From Firmicutes bacterium CAG:95 (GTDB taxonomy: Bacteria > Bacillota > Clostridia > Lachnospirales > Lachnospiraceae), in NCBI GenBank assembly GCA_000438155.1, contig FR902954.1, positions 47,920 to 53,779 of the forward strand: 5,860 bases of DNA, given 5' to 3'. The position numbers and the translations under genes were made by a program. Below the pieces are notes generated by a model. That model did no database searches and had not been told where the DNA came from. It saw only the letters and a list, made by a program, of their open reading frames with translations. Positions 1 to 5,617 of the stretch are shown piece after piece; the stretch's first letter is position 1, and every line of letters begins with the position of its first letter.

Positions 1-756
1 AAGGTCAGCAGGAATATGCTGTTCCGGAACAATGTGGTGGATCCGGACCGCCGTATCTTTGAGGTGATGCTCCCGCTTTACAGTAATGAGAACCTGTATG
101 GCGTGGTACTCATGGACCTGACGGAAAAGGTATTTGAAAATGGAGAGTTTCTGGTAAATCAGTTAAGCTCGGCAGCAAAGATGATTGATCTGCTGAAAAC
201 CAATGAGAAGGTACAGCAGAAGCTGGAGGAAAGCCTTGCTGTCTTAAAGGAAAACAATATTGCACTCGATAACCTGTCAAGGATAGATGCCATGACCGGA
301 ATCCTGAACCGGAGAGGCTTCATGGATGCGGCACAGAAGATGATTGACCGGAAGGATGGTACAGTCTATGTCATCTATGTGGATATGAATAATCTGAAGA
401 TCATCAATGACCGTTATGGTCATGAGGAGGGCGATTACTCCTTAAAGCTGATCGCAGATATCTTAGGAAAAACAGTAGAAGGAAGAGGAGTTGCCGGACG
501 GATTGGTGGCGATGAGTTTGCCTGTGCCCTTGTCTATGACAAAGAGGATGAGGGAGAAGCTGTTTTACAGGAAATATATCATCAGTTTTATCTGCATAAC
601 CAGAGTAGTGACAAGCCATACAATGTAACCGTATCGGCAGGGACCAGCAAGGTCGATGAGGAAAGCGGACTGACGCTGCAGCATGCACTGACACAGGCGG
701 ATGAAGGCCTGTACCATGTGAAGATGCTGCGGTCCAAAGATGTTGCCAAAGAGTAA
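1..756 (+). CDS. GGDEF-domain diguanylate cyclase, 5' end outside the window
   Basis: Probable diguanylate cyclase making cyclic di-GMP from two GTP. The frame is open from base 1, so the ATG at 16 is probably internal and the gene starts upstream. Counting from that ATG, residues about 14-60 look like the end of a sensory domain (IFEVMLPLY, YGVVLMDL), 62-88 form a charged helical linker, and 89-246 are the GGDEF domain. It has the usual helix motif (IDAMTGILNRRGF, 90-102), the metal aspartate and base-contact block (VDMNNLKIINDRYGH, 122-136), an intact GGDEF at 164-168, VSAG, and the closing ADEGLYHVK. The active site therefore looks complete. The inhibitory RxxD I-site, expected at 155-158, reads EGRG and is missing. 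Similar Lachnospiraceae cyclases, as I remember them, carry a LacI-type binding domain upstream, but that part is not visible. No terminator follows the stop. Confidence 0.93.
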   Translation, partial: KVSRNMLFRNNVVDPDRRIFEVMLPLYSNENLYGVVLMDLTEKVFENGEFLVNQLSSAAKMIDLLKTNEKVQQKLEESLAVLKENNIALDNLSRIDAMTGILNRRGFMDAAQKMIDRKDGTVYVIYVDMNNLKIINDRYGHEEGDYSLKLIADILGKTVEGRGVAGRIGGDEFACALVYDKEDEGEAVLQEIYHQFYLHNQSSDKPYNVTVSAGTSKVDEESGLTLQHALTQADEGLYHVKMLRSKDVAKE

Positions 757-772
757 GGACATGTGATACAAT

Positions 773-801
773 CAAACAGAACTATCAAATCAAACTATAA
801 T
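773..801 (+). promoter_or_regulatory. Putative sigma-A promoter for the deacetylase-bactofilin unit
   Basis: A perfect -10 box TATAAT lies at 796-801. With a 17-base spacer, the -35 position (773-778) reads CAAACA, which matches only the last three bases of TTGACA. Transcription would start near 808 and give a leader of about 27 bases before the ATG at 835. The site lies just after the stop of the cyclase gene in AT-rich DNA, which supports separate transcription of the downstream genes. The -35 box is weak, and the call rests mostly on the -10 box and its position. Confidence 0.55.
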
Positions 802-817
802 GATCTTATATTCAGAT

Positions 818-824
818 GGAAAGG
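818..824 (+). promoter_or_regulatory. Ribosome binding site deciding the deacetylase start
   Basis: GGAAAGG ends 10 bases before the ATG at 835. It favours that ATG over the in-frame GTG at 763, which lies upstream of the promoter and would add 24 residues unlike a signal anchor (beginning VIQSNRTIKSN). The spacing is slightly long. Confidence 0.55.
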
Positions 825-834
825 TCATGACAAT

Positions 835-1755
835 ATGAAGAAGGAAATCAATCGTTCGCAGCGTGTGAAACGATTGAAAAAAATGATTTTATGGACAATT
901 GCCCTTGCAATTCTGATTCCGGTCACTGGCTGCATTTTACTTTCAGTACGTGTATTCCAGTTAAAAAAACAGGTTGCTGTATTGACGGAGCAGCTCCCTG
1001 TGGAGGAAATACAGGAAGAGGCTTCCGGCGTTTATGAGACCACAAAGGTTGAAGAGTCTGTAAAGGATACAGAGACAAAAGCGGAGGAACCGGCGAAGAT
1101 AAATCCGGTAAAGAGCAGCGGTAAGAAGGTATATCTTACCTTTGATGACGGTCCGAGCAGTAATACGGATCAGATACTGGACATTTTAAAGGACTATGAC
1201 GTAAAAGCCACGTTTTTTGTTGTAGGCAAGACGGATGAACGGTCTGTGAAAGCGTATCAGCGGATCGTAGAGGAAGGGCACACTCTGGCAATGCATTCCT
1301 ATAGTCATAGGTATGATGAAATTTATGAATCGAAGGAAGCTTTTGCAAGAGATCTGAATTCCCTGCAGGAATACCTGTACGAAACAACGGGAGTATGGCC
1401 ACGTATTTACCGCTTTCCGGGAGGCAGCTCGAATACGGTGAGCAAGGTGGATATGCAGGAATTAATCGAATATCTGACCGATATCGGAATTACCTATTTT
1501 GACTGGAACGTTGCATCGGGGGATGCCGTGTCAAGAACGCTTCCGGCAGAAACGATTGTGAATAACTGTCTTTCAGGCATTGAGAAGCAGAAGGAGAGTG
1601 TGATTCTGATGCACGATGCTTCCAATAAGGGAACGACGATAGAGGCACTTCCCCAGATTATCGAAGCAATTCAGGAACAGGGAGATGCCGAGCTTTTACC
1701 AATTACGGACGAAACGGTGCCCGTACAGCATATTGCGGCGCCTGAAAAGCAATAA
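835..1755 (+). CDS. Membrane-anchored polysaccharide deacetylase (NodB / CE4 family)
   Basis: A 306-residue carbohydrate esterase family 4 protein that removes N-acetyl (or O-acetyl) groups from a surface glycan, plausibly peptidoglycan GlcNAc. A basic N-terminus (residues 1-16) precedes one hydrophobic segment (about 17-38), giving a cytoplasmic-in, catalytic-domain-out anchor. Then come a short heptad-like stretch (39-52), an acidic/Lys-rich linker to about 95, and the NodB domain (about 97-290). All five CE4 motifs are present: TFDDGP at 102-107 (D104 catalytic base, D105 metal), HSYSH with metal ligands H154 and H158, RFPGG with R193, FDW with D223/W224, and LMHD with H260. The enzyme should thus be an active metal-dependent deacetylase. 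The start at 835 is chosen for its ribosome binding site and the anchor that follows. The bactofilin gene begins 24 bases after the stop. The substrate cannot be read from sequence; peptidoglycan (PgdA-like) is the leading guess. Confidence 0.92.
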   Translation: MKKEINRSQRVKRLKKMILWTIALAILIPVTGCILLSVRVFQLKKQVAVLTEQLPVEEIQEEASGVYETTKVEESVKDTETKAEEPAKINPVKSSGKKVYLTFDDGPSSNTDQILDILKDYDVKATFFVVGKTDERSVKAYQRIVEEGHTLAMHSYSHRYDEIYESKEAFARDLNSLQEYLYETTGVWPRIYRFPGGSSNTVSKVDMQELIEYLTDIGITYFDWNVASGDAVSRTLPAETIVNNCLSGIEKQKESVILMHDASNKGTTIEALPQIIEAIQEQGDAELLPITDETVPVQHIAAPEKQ

Positions 1756-1765
1756 CAAAAGTGAA

Positions 1766-1771
1766 TGGAGG
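1766..1771 (+). promoter_or_regulatory. Ribosome binding site deciding the bactofilin start
   Basis: TGGAGG ends eight bases before the ATG at 1780. An in-frame ATG at 1765 overlaps this site itself and has no Shine-Dalgarno sequence of its own at a useful distance, so 1780 is preferred. That gives a protein beginning MGFFSDLKEDL. Confidence 0.75.
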
Positions 1772-1779
1772 ATTTGAAA

Positions 1780-2538
1780 ATGGGTTTTTTCTCAGATTTA
1801 AAGGAAGATTTATCACAGGCAGTAAACGAACTGATTCCGGAGGACGGAGCTGATGTCAAAGAGACGGAAGCGGAAGCAGGGTCCGGTGCAGAAGCGCAGG
1901 AGGATGAGACAGCAAAGGGACCTCAGACCGTCAATAATTTCCATGCAGATTTAAGTGCAATGCTGGATCATGTGGATGATGCAGAGCCGGAGACAGACGA
2001 GGAGGAAGAAGAGGTTTATGTAGCGCCTGTTGTTCCTGAGAAACCTGTTTTCGAACAGCGTACTACCAATAAAGTAGCAAATGATGAAGTTTCCGTGATT
2101 ATGGAGAGCATGATTATCAATGGTAATATCGCAACCGAAGGAGCTCTTGATATCCGCGGAAGTATTGTAGGAGATGTGGAAGCGTTAGGAAAGCTTAACA
2201 TTACAGGAACGATTCAGGGTAATTCCCGTGCAACCGAAGTGTTTGCAGAGGGAGCGAAGATTACCGGTGAAATCCGCAGTAACGGAGCCATCAAGGTAGG
2301 ACAGAGTTCCGTAATCATCGGGGATATTTATGCAACAAGTGCAGTGATTGCCGGGGCAATCAAGGGTGATATTGATGTTAAGGGACCGGTGATCTTAGAC
2401 GCATCCGCAATCGTTATGGGTAACATCAAATCCAAATCCGTACAGATCAATAACGGCGCAGTTATTGAAGGTATGTGCTCCCAGTGCTATGCAGAGGTTA
2501 ATCCTACATCCTTCTTTGAAGAGCTTAAAAAGATGTAA
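1780..2538 (+). CDS. Bactofilin-family polymer-forming cytoskeletal protein
   Basis: A 252-residue bactofilin (DUF583), a family that self-assembles without nucleotide into filaments or patches and often positions cell-wall enzymes. Residues 1-19 (MGFFSDLKEDLSQAVNELI) look like a short amphipathic helix, possibly for membrane contact. Residues 20-100 are low-complexity and very acidic, including a run of five Glu, and are probably disordered. Residues about 104-235 are the beta-helix core: repeated Gly-Ile/Val turns such as INGNI, IRGSIVGDV, ITGTIQGN, ITGEI, IIGDI, IKGDI and MGNI at roughly 16-20 residue spacing. The last turn holds a CSQC pair (C233, C236), and a short tail follows (FFEELKKM). 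The long acidic arm and total size are above those of compact bactofilins of about 110-180 residues. Its gene lies directly behind a wall-glycan deacetylase, consistent with a role in local wall modification, but no partner is proven. The family call is firm; the function is inferred. Confidence 0.93.
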   Translation: MGFFSDLKEDLSQAVNELIPEDGADVKETEAEAGSGAEAQEDETAKGPQTVNNFHADLSAMLDHVDDAEPETDEEEEEVYVAPVVPEKPVFEQRTTNKVANDEVSVIMESMIINGNIATEGALDIRGSIVGDVEALGKLNITGTIQGNSRATEVFAEGAKITGEIRSNGAIKVGQSSVIIGDIYATSAVIAGAIKGDIDVKGPVILDASAIVMGNIKSKSVQINNGAVIEGMCSQCYAEVNPTSFFEELKKM

Positions 2539-2560
2539 CGCAGCAGTTTTTCGAATGGGG

Positions 2561-2589
2561 TTCTGAATAGTTACAAATACAAATATAAA
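2561..2589 (+). promoter_or_regulatory. Weak candidate promoter upstream of pyrH
   Basis: In the 75-base gap between the bactofilin gene and pyrH, TATAAA (2584-2589) sits 17 bases after TTCTGA (2561-2566, three matches to TTGACA). The stretch 2571-2600 is almost entirely A and T, so chance matches are likely. No terminator is visible in the gap, so read-through from the bactofilin gene is equally possible. Confidence 0.3.
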
Positions 2590-2613
2590 AAATATAGAAA
2601 TCGAGGACATGGT

Positions 2614-3309
2614 ATGCAGCGTATTTTATTGAAATTAAGCGGAGAAGCGCTTGCCGGAGACAAGAAGACCGGCTTTGATGAAGCTACCGTGAGAGAGGTT
2701 GCTTTACAGGTAAAGCAGCTTGTAGATCAGGGAATCCAGGTTGGAATTGTTACAGGAGGCGGTAACTTCTGGCGTGGAAGAACCAGCGAGAACATTGACC
2801 GTACCAAGGCCGATCAGATTGGTATGCTGGCAACGGTCATGAACTGTATTTATGTATCGGAAATCTTCCGCAGCGTTGGAATGAAGACCGCCATCTTAAC
2901 GCCGTTTGAGTGTGGATCGTTCACGAAGCTGTTCTCTAAGGACAGAGCGAACAAGTATTTTGAACATGGCATGGTTGTATTCTTTGCAGGTGGAACCGGT
3001 CATCCGTACTTCTCAACTGATACCGGAGTCGTTCTCCGTGCGATCGAAGTGGATGCCGAAGTGATCTTGCTTGCAAAATCCATCGACGGAGTTTATGACA
3101 GTGATCCGAAGCAGAATCCGGATGCGAAGAAGTATGATGAGGTCACCATTGATGAAGTCATCGAAAAGAATCTGCAGGTTGTCGATATGACCGCATCCAT
3201 CCTGGCAAGGGATAACAGGATGCCGATGTGGGTATTCGGTTTAAATGAAGAAAACAGTATTGTAAATACCATGAGTGGTAAATTTAATGGAACGAAGGTT
3301 CTGGTATAA
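2614..3309 (+). CDS. pyrH: UMP kinase
   Basis: Bacterial UMP kinase of the amino-acid-kinase fold, phosphorylating UMP to UDP with ATP in the cytoplasm; usually a hexamer controlled by GTP and UTP. The protein has 231 residues, slightly short of the common 235-245. Visible landmarks are the N-terminal phosphate-binding KLSGEALAG (7-15), the glycine loop GGGNFWRG (48-55), DQIGMLATVMN (68-78) in the UMP site, GGTGHPYFSTDT (126-137), the ATP-side block DGVYDSDP (158-165) and VVDMTASILARDN (189-201). All conserved blocks are intact. GAGG at 2603-2606 lies seven bases before the ATG; an overlapping ATG at 2609 is out of frame. frr follows after 11 bases, the usual pyrH-frr pairing. In many Firmicutes rpsB-tsf precede pyrH; here the upstream neighbour is the bactofilin gene. 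Confidence 0.98.
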   Translation: MQRILLKLSGEALAGDKKTGFDEATVREVALQVKQLVDQGIQVGIVTGGGNFWRGRTSENIDRTKADQIGMLATVMNCIYVSEIFRSVGMKTAILTPFECGSFTKLFSKDRANKYFEHGMVVFFAGGTGHPYFSTDTGVVLRAIEVDAEVILLAKSIDGVYDSDPKQNPDAKKYDEVTIDEVIEKNLQVVDMTASILARDNRMPMWVFGLNEENSIVNTMSGKFNGTKVLV

Positions 3310-3320
3310 GGGAGGCTATT

Positions 3321-3872
3321 ATGGACGAGAGAATTCAGGTATATGATGATAAGATGAAGAAGACACTGGAGCATTTGGCAGCAGACTATCAGGGAATCCG
3401 TGCAGGACGTGCCAATCCCCATGTATTGGATAAGCTTCGTGTGGACTATTATGGAACGCCGACACCGATCCAGCAGGTTGGTAATATCACGGTTCCGGAA
3501 GCAAGAATGATTCAGATTGCACCGTGGGAGAAGTCTCTGATTAAGGATATCGAGAAAGCAATCCTTTCTTCCGATATCGGAATTACACCTTCCAATGACG
3601 GTGTCGTAATCCGTCTGGTATTCCCGGAGCTTACCGAGGAACGTCGTAAGGATCTTGTTAAGGAGGTAAAGAAGAAAGCGGAGGAATGTAAGGTTGCAGT
3701 CCGCAACATCCGCCGTGACGGTAACGATGTATTCAAGAAGCTTGCAAAGGCAGAAATTTCCGAGGACGAGATCAAGGAACTGGAAGAGAATCTTCAGAAG
3801 ATCACCGATAAGTACATCAAGGAAGTGGATGCAATGACGGAAGAAAAGTCAAAGGAAATTTTAACCGTTTAG
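3321..3872 (+). CDS. frr: Ribosome recycling factor
   Basis: RRF acts with EF-G to split the post-termination ribosome into subunits. The 183 residues match the normal family length of about 185. Domain I is the three-helix bundle formed by residues about 1-30 and 105-183; domain II is the beta-rich insert in between. Signature stretches are YQGIRAGRANP (23-33), VDYYGTPTPIQQ (41-52), IQIAPWEKSLI (64-74), TPSNDG (89-94), and RNIRRDGND (128-136), which holds the conserved Arg residues of the ribosome-contacting helix. GGGAGG at 3310-3315 overlaps nothing and lies five bases before the ATG. The gene shares a transcript with pyrH by spacing (11 bases) and is followed directly by a terminator hairpin. 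Confidence 0.98.
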   Translation: MDERIQVYDDKMKKTLEHLAADYQGIRAGRANPHVLDKLRVDYYGTPTPIQQVGNITVPEARMIQIAPWEKSLIKDIEKAILSSDIGITPSNDGVVIRLVFPELTEERRKDLVKEVKKKAEECKVAVRNIRRDGNDVFKKLAKAEISEDEIKELEENLQKITDKYIKEVDAMTEEKSKEILTV

Positions 3873-3888
3873 TATCATTGTTTAAAAT

Positions 3889-3928
3889 AAAAGGGGGGCA
3901 GGCGATTCATCGTGTCGCCCTCTTTTTT
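3889..3928 (+). terminator. Rho-independent terminator after frr
   Basis: Beginning 17 bases after the frr stop, 3889-3899 (AAAAGGGGGGC) can pair with 3917-3927 (GCCCTCTTTTT) as 11 pairs, two of them G-U, ending in a run of six T at 3923-3928. A competing shorter stem, GGCGA (3901-3905) with TCGCC (3915-3919), uses the same loop. Either form leaves a U-rich 3' side typical of intrinsic termination. On the other strand the stem is followed by TTTTATTTTAAA, so it might act both ways, though no gene converges here. Confidence 0.75.
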
Positions 3929-3930
3929 GA

Positions 3931-3965
3931 CTTTACAGGAAATTCCGGCGGAATTTCCTGTAAAG
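3931..3965. repeat. Perfect 35-bp palindrome between frr and uppS
   Basis: The arm CTTTACAGGAAATTCC (3931-3946) is mirrored exactly by its reverse complement at 3950-3965 around a GGC centre: 16 pairs with no mismatch. With one bulged A (3930), TTTG (3926-3929) can also pair with CAAA (3966-3969), lengthening the stem to about 20 pairs but overlapping the terminator's T run. No T run follows it on either strand, so it is not itself a terminator. It could be a dispersed palindromic repeat unit, an mRNA-stabilising hairpin at the 5' end of the uppS message, or a protein binding site. No second full copy is present in the window, so its repeat status is untested. Confidence 0.85.
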
Positions 3966-3972
3966 CAAACAG

Positions 3973-3999
3973 CTCCGCAGGGATGTGCAGCTCGCGGAG
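3973..3999 (+). other. Small GC-rich hairpin in the frr-uppS gap
   Basis: CTCCGC (3973-3978) pairs perfectly with GCGGAG (3994-3999) across a 15-base loop. It lies eight bases after the large palindrome. A six-pair stem alone could be chance; it is listed because it stands in line with other stems in the same gap. Confidence 0.45.
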
Positions 4000-4005
4000 A
4001 AGAAA

Positions 4006-4028
4006 TGAAGCACGATTTTAGTGCATCA
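4006..4028 (+). other. Small hairpin just upstream of the uppS ribosome binding site
   Basis: TGAAGCAC (4006-4013) and GTGCATCA (4021-4028) form seven pairs with one A-A mismatch around the loop GATTTTA. It ends nine bases before the uppS Shine-Dalgarno AAGGAG (4037-4042), which it leaves free. It might shield the 5' leader or form part of a repeat element with the two hairpins before it. The stem is short, so the call is tentative. Confidence 0.45.
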
Positions 4029-4049
4029 GATTGAGCAAGGAGTGAGACT

Positions 4050-4775
4050 ATGCCAGATTTACAGGATTTGAAGATGCCGCAGCATGTTGCGATCATACTG
4101 GACGGAAACGGACGTTGGGCGAAGAACAAGGGAATGCCGCGTAATTATGGGCATGTGCAGGGGGCCAGGAATGTGGAAACCATCTGTGAGGAAGCTTACA
4201 AAATGGGGATTCAGTATCTGACGGTATATGCCTTCAGTACCGAAAACTGGAATCGTCCAAAGGATGAGGTGGAAGCACTGATGAAGCTTCTGCGTAATTA
4301 TATGAAGACCTGTCTGACAACAGCGAAAAAGAACCGGATGTGTGTCCGGGTAATCGGAGATAAAACCGGACTCGATAATGATATCCGTAACCGGATTGCA
4401 GAGCTGGAAGAGGCAACAAAGGACAATGACGGACTTCATTTTCAGATTGCACTTAATTATGGCGGCAGGGATGAAATTGTGCGTGCCGTAAAGAAGACCT
4501 GTGAGAAGGTGCAGGCAGGAGAGCTTAAGATCGATGATATTAACCAGGAGCTTTTTGGAGAAATGCTGGATACACACGGACTTCCGGAGCCGGATCTGCT
4601 GATCCGTACCTGTAATGAGCAGCGGATTTCCAATTTCCTGTTGTGGCAGCTTGCCTATACGGAATTTTATTTTACGGAAGTGCCATGGCCTGATTTTTCA
4701 AAGGAAGAGCTTATCAGGGCTGTGGAAGCATACAATCACAGAGACCGCAGATTCGGACTCGTAAAGGAGGAGTAG
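4050..4775 (+). CDS. uppS: Undecaprenyl diphosphate synthase (cis-prenyltransferase)
   Basis: Adds isopentenyl diphosphates in cis to farnesyl diphosphate to make the C55 carrier lipid for peptidoglycan and other wall polymers. The 241 residues are the normal length. Landmarks are HVAIILDGNGRWA (12-24) with catalytic D18, GHVQGA (34-39), LTVYAFSTENWNRP (57-70), ALNYGGR (134-140), and the diphosphate-binding block PDLLIRTCNEQRISNF (181-196) with R186, R192 and S194, followed by E205, the expected Mg ligand. These map by constant offset of 8 onto E. coli D26, R194, R200, S202 and E213. The usual GG or SG after RT is CN here (188-189), a family variant rather than loss of a catalytic residue. 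AAGGAG at 4037-4042 sits seven bases before the ATG. cdsA starts two bases after the stop. I see no convincing promoter between the upstream terminator and this gene. Confidence 0.98.
   Translation: MPDLQDLKMPQHVAIILDGNGRWAKNKGMPRNYGHVQGARNVETICEEAYKMGIQYLTVYAFSTENWNRPKDEVEALMKLLRNYMKTCLTTAKKNRMCVRVIGDKTGLDNDIRNRIAELEEATKDNDGLHFQIALNYGGRDEIVRAVKKTCEKVQAGELKIDDINQELFGEMLDTHGLPEPDLLIRTCNEQRISNFLLWQLAYTEFYFTEVPWPDFSKEELIRAVEAYNHRDRRFGLVKEE
4763..4770 (+). promoter_or_regulatory. cdsA ribosome binding site inside the end of uppS
   Basis: AAAGGAGG lies within the last codons of uppS, seven bases before the cdsA ATG at 4778. With only two bases between stop and start, ribosomes finishing uppS probably help start cdsA (translational coupling; inference). 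Confidence 0.8.
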
Positions 4776-4777
4776 GC

Positions 4778-5602
4778 ATGTTTCGAACCAGAGTGATCAG
4801 CTCCGTTGTATTGGTAATTCTTGCCCTGGTAACCATACTGGGAGGAGGATATCTTCTTGCGGCAACATTATTATTCTTAGCCCTTGTTGCTTACCGGGAA
4901 TTGATGAAGGCCTGTAAGCTGAGTGGGGAAGGAAAGAAGCTTTCGGCACTCGAAATCAATGGTTACATAGGAATCCTTGCCTATTATCTGGTGATGGTAT
5001 TTGTACCGGACCGGATTTACCTGTTTCTGGCGGTGGTATTAATTCTTATTGGATTTATGTTTATTTATGTATTTTCGTTCCCAAAATACCATTCTGATCA
5101 GATTATGAGTGCTTTTTTCTGTGTAGCCTATGCGCCGGTGATGCTGTCCTTTATTTATCTTGTAAGAGAGCTTCCCTATGGCGTCTATACGGTGTGGATG
5201 ATTTTCATCAGCTCCTGGATCTGTGATACCTGTGCGTACCTTACCGGAATCTGTATCGGTAAGCATAAGCTGGCACCCATATTAAGTCCGAAGAAATCCA
5301 TTGAGGGAGCGATCGGAGGAATCCTTGGTTCGGCCATTGTTGGTGCACTATATGGATATTTCATTGTGGAAAGTGTGGTTGTGGAACAGAGTATTACATG
5401 GATATTTGTAGTAATCAGTGCGGCTGGTGCAGTGATCTCCCAGGTAGGTGATCTGGCGGCCTCTGCAATTAAGCGTAATCAGGAGATCAAGGATTATGGA
5501 AAGCTGATCCCCGGACATGGAGGCGTTATGGACCGGTTTGACAGTGTGATCTTCACCGCACCGATGATTTATTTCCTTACTCTGCTTTTAATCAGAGCAT
5601 AG
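4778..5602 (+). CDS. cdsA: Phosphatidate cytidylyltransferase (CDP-diacylglycerol synthase)
   Basis: Integral membrane enzyme converting phosphatidic acid and CTP to CDP-diacylglycerol, the branch-point precursor of bacterial phospholipids. The 274 residues fit the family. About eight hydrophobic segments are visible, at roughly 7-23, 26-39, 62-77, 80-99, 109-128, 136-157, 176-198 and 205-222, with a last one at 257-272, though the first two may act as one hairpin. The family loop SPKKSIEGAIGG is at 170-181. The cytidylyltransferase signature runs from S229 to D255: SAIKR, KDYGKLIPGHGGVMDRFD, with K232, R233, K238, D239, H247, G248, G249, D252, R253 and D255 all in place. The GDLAAS run just before it is also typical. 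Start codon and ribosome binding site are clear, and the gene is tightly packed between uppS and dxr. Confidence 0.98.
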   Translation: MFRTRVISSVVLVILALVTILGGGYLLAATLLFLALVAYRELMKACKLSGEGKKLSALEINGYIGILAYYLVMVFVPDRIYLFLAVVLILIGFMFIYVFSFPKYHSDQIMSAFFCVAYAPVMLSFIYLVRELPYGVYTVWMIFISSWICDTCAYLTGICIGKHKLAPILSPKKSIEGAIGGILGSAIVGALYGYFIVESVVVEQSITWIFVVISAAGAVISQVGDLAASAIKRNQEIKDYGKLIPGHGGVMDRFDSVIFTAPMIYFLTLLLIRA

Positions 5603-5617
5603 AACAGGAGGTACTAA

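Noticed and set aside
763..834. In-frame GTG extension of the deacetylase by 24 codons
   Set aside because: It would put the start upstream of the TATAAT box, has no ribosome binding site at proper distance, and adds polar residues ahead of a normal basic-then-hydrophobic anchor.
922..933. Possible lipobox VTGC (residues 30-33) in the deacetylase, suggesting a lipoprotein
   Set aside because: The residues after the Cys stay hydrophobic (ILLSV) and then become basic, which fits a continuing membrane segment better than a mature lipoprotein N-terminus.
1765..1779. Earlier in-frame ATG for the bactofilin
   Set aside because: It overlaps the TGGAGG ribosome binding site that is correctly spaced for the ATG at 1780.
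3883..3888. TAAAAT as a -10 box in front of uppS
   Set aside because: The -35 position has only three matches, and transcription from it would run straight into the terminator at 3889-3928.
4053..4064. TTTACAGGA near the uppS start matching part of the palindrome arm
   Set aside because: Only nine bases agree and they are codons of uppS; a chance match is the simplest reading.
3875..4129. 84-residue open frame on the - strand across the frr-uppS gap
   Set aside because: It runs through the terminator and the palindrome and into uppS, shows no recognisable domain, and its composition looks like chance reading.
4059..4577. 172-residue open frame on the - strand opposite uppS
   Set aside because: It lies wholly antisense to a certain uppS gene, is rich in His/Cys/Leu as expected of a shadow frame, and resembles no family I know.
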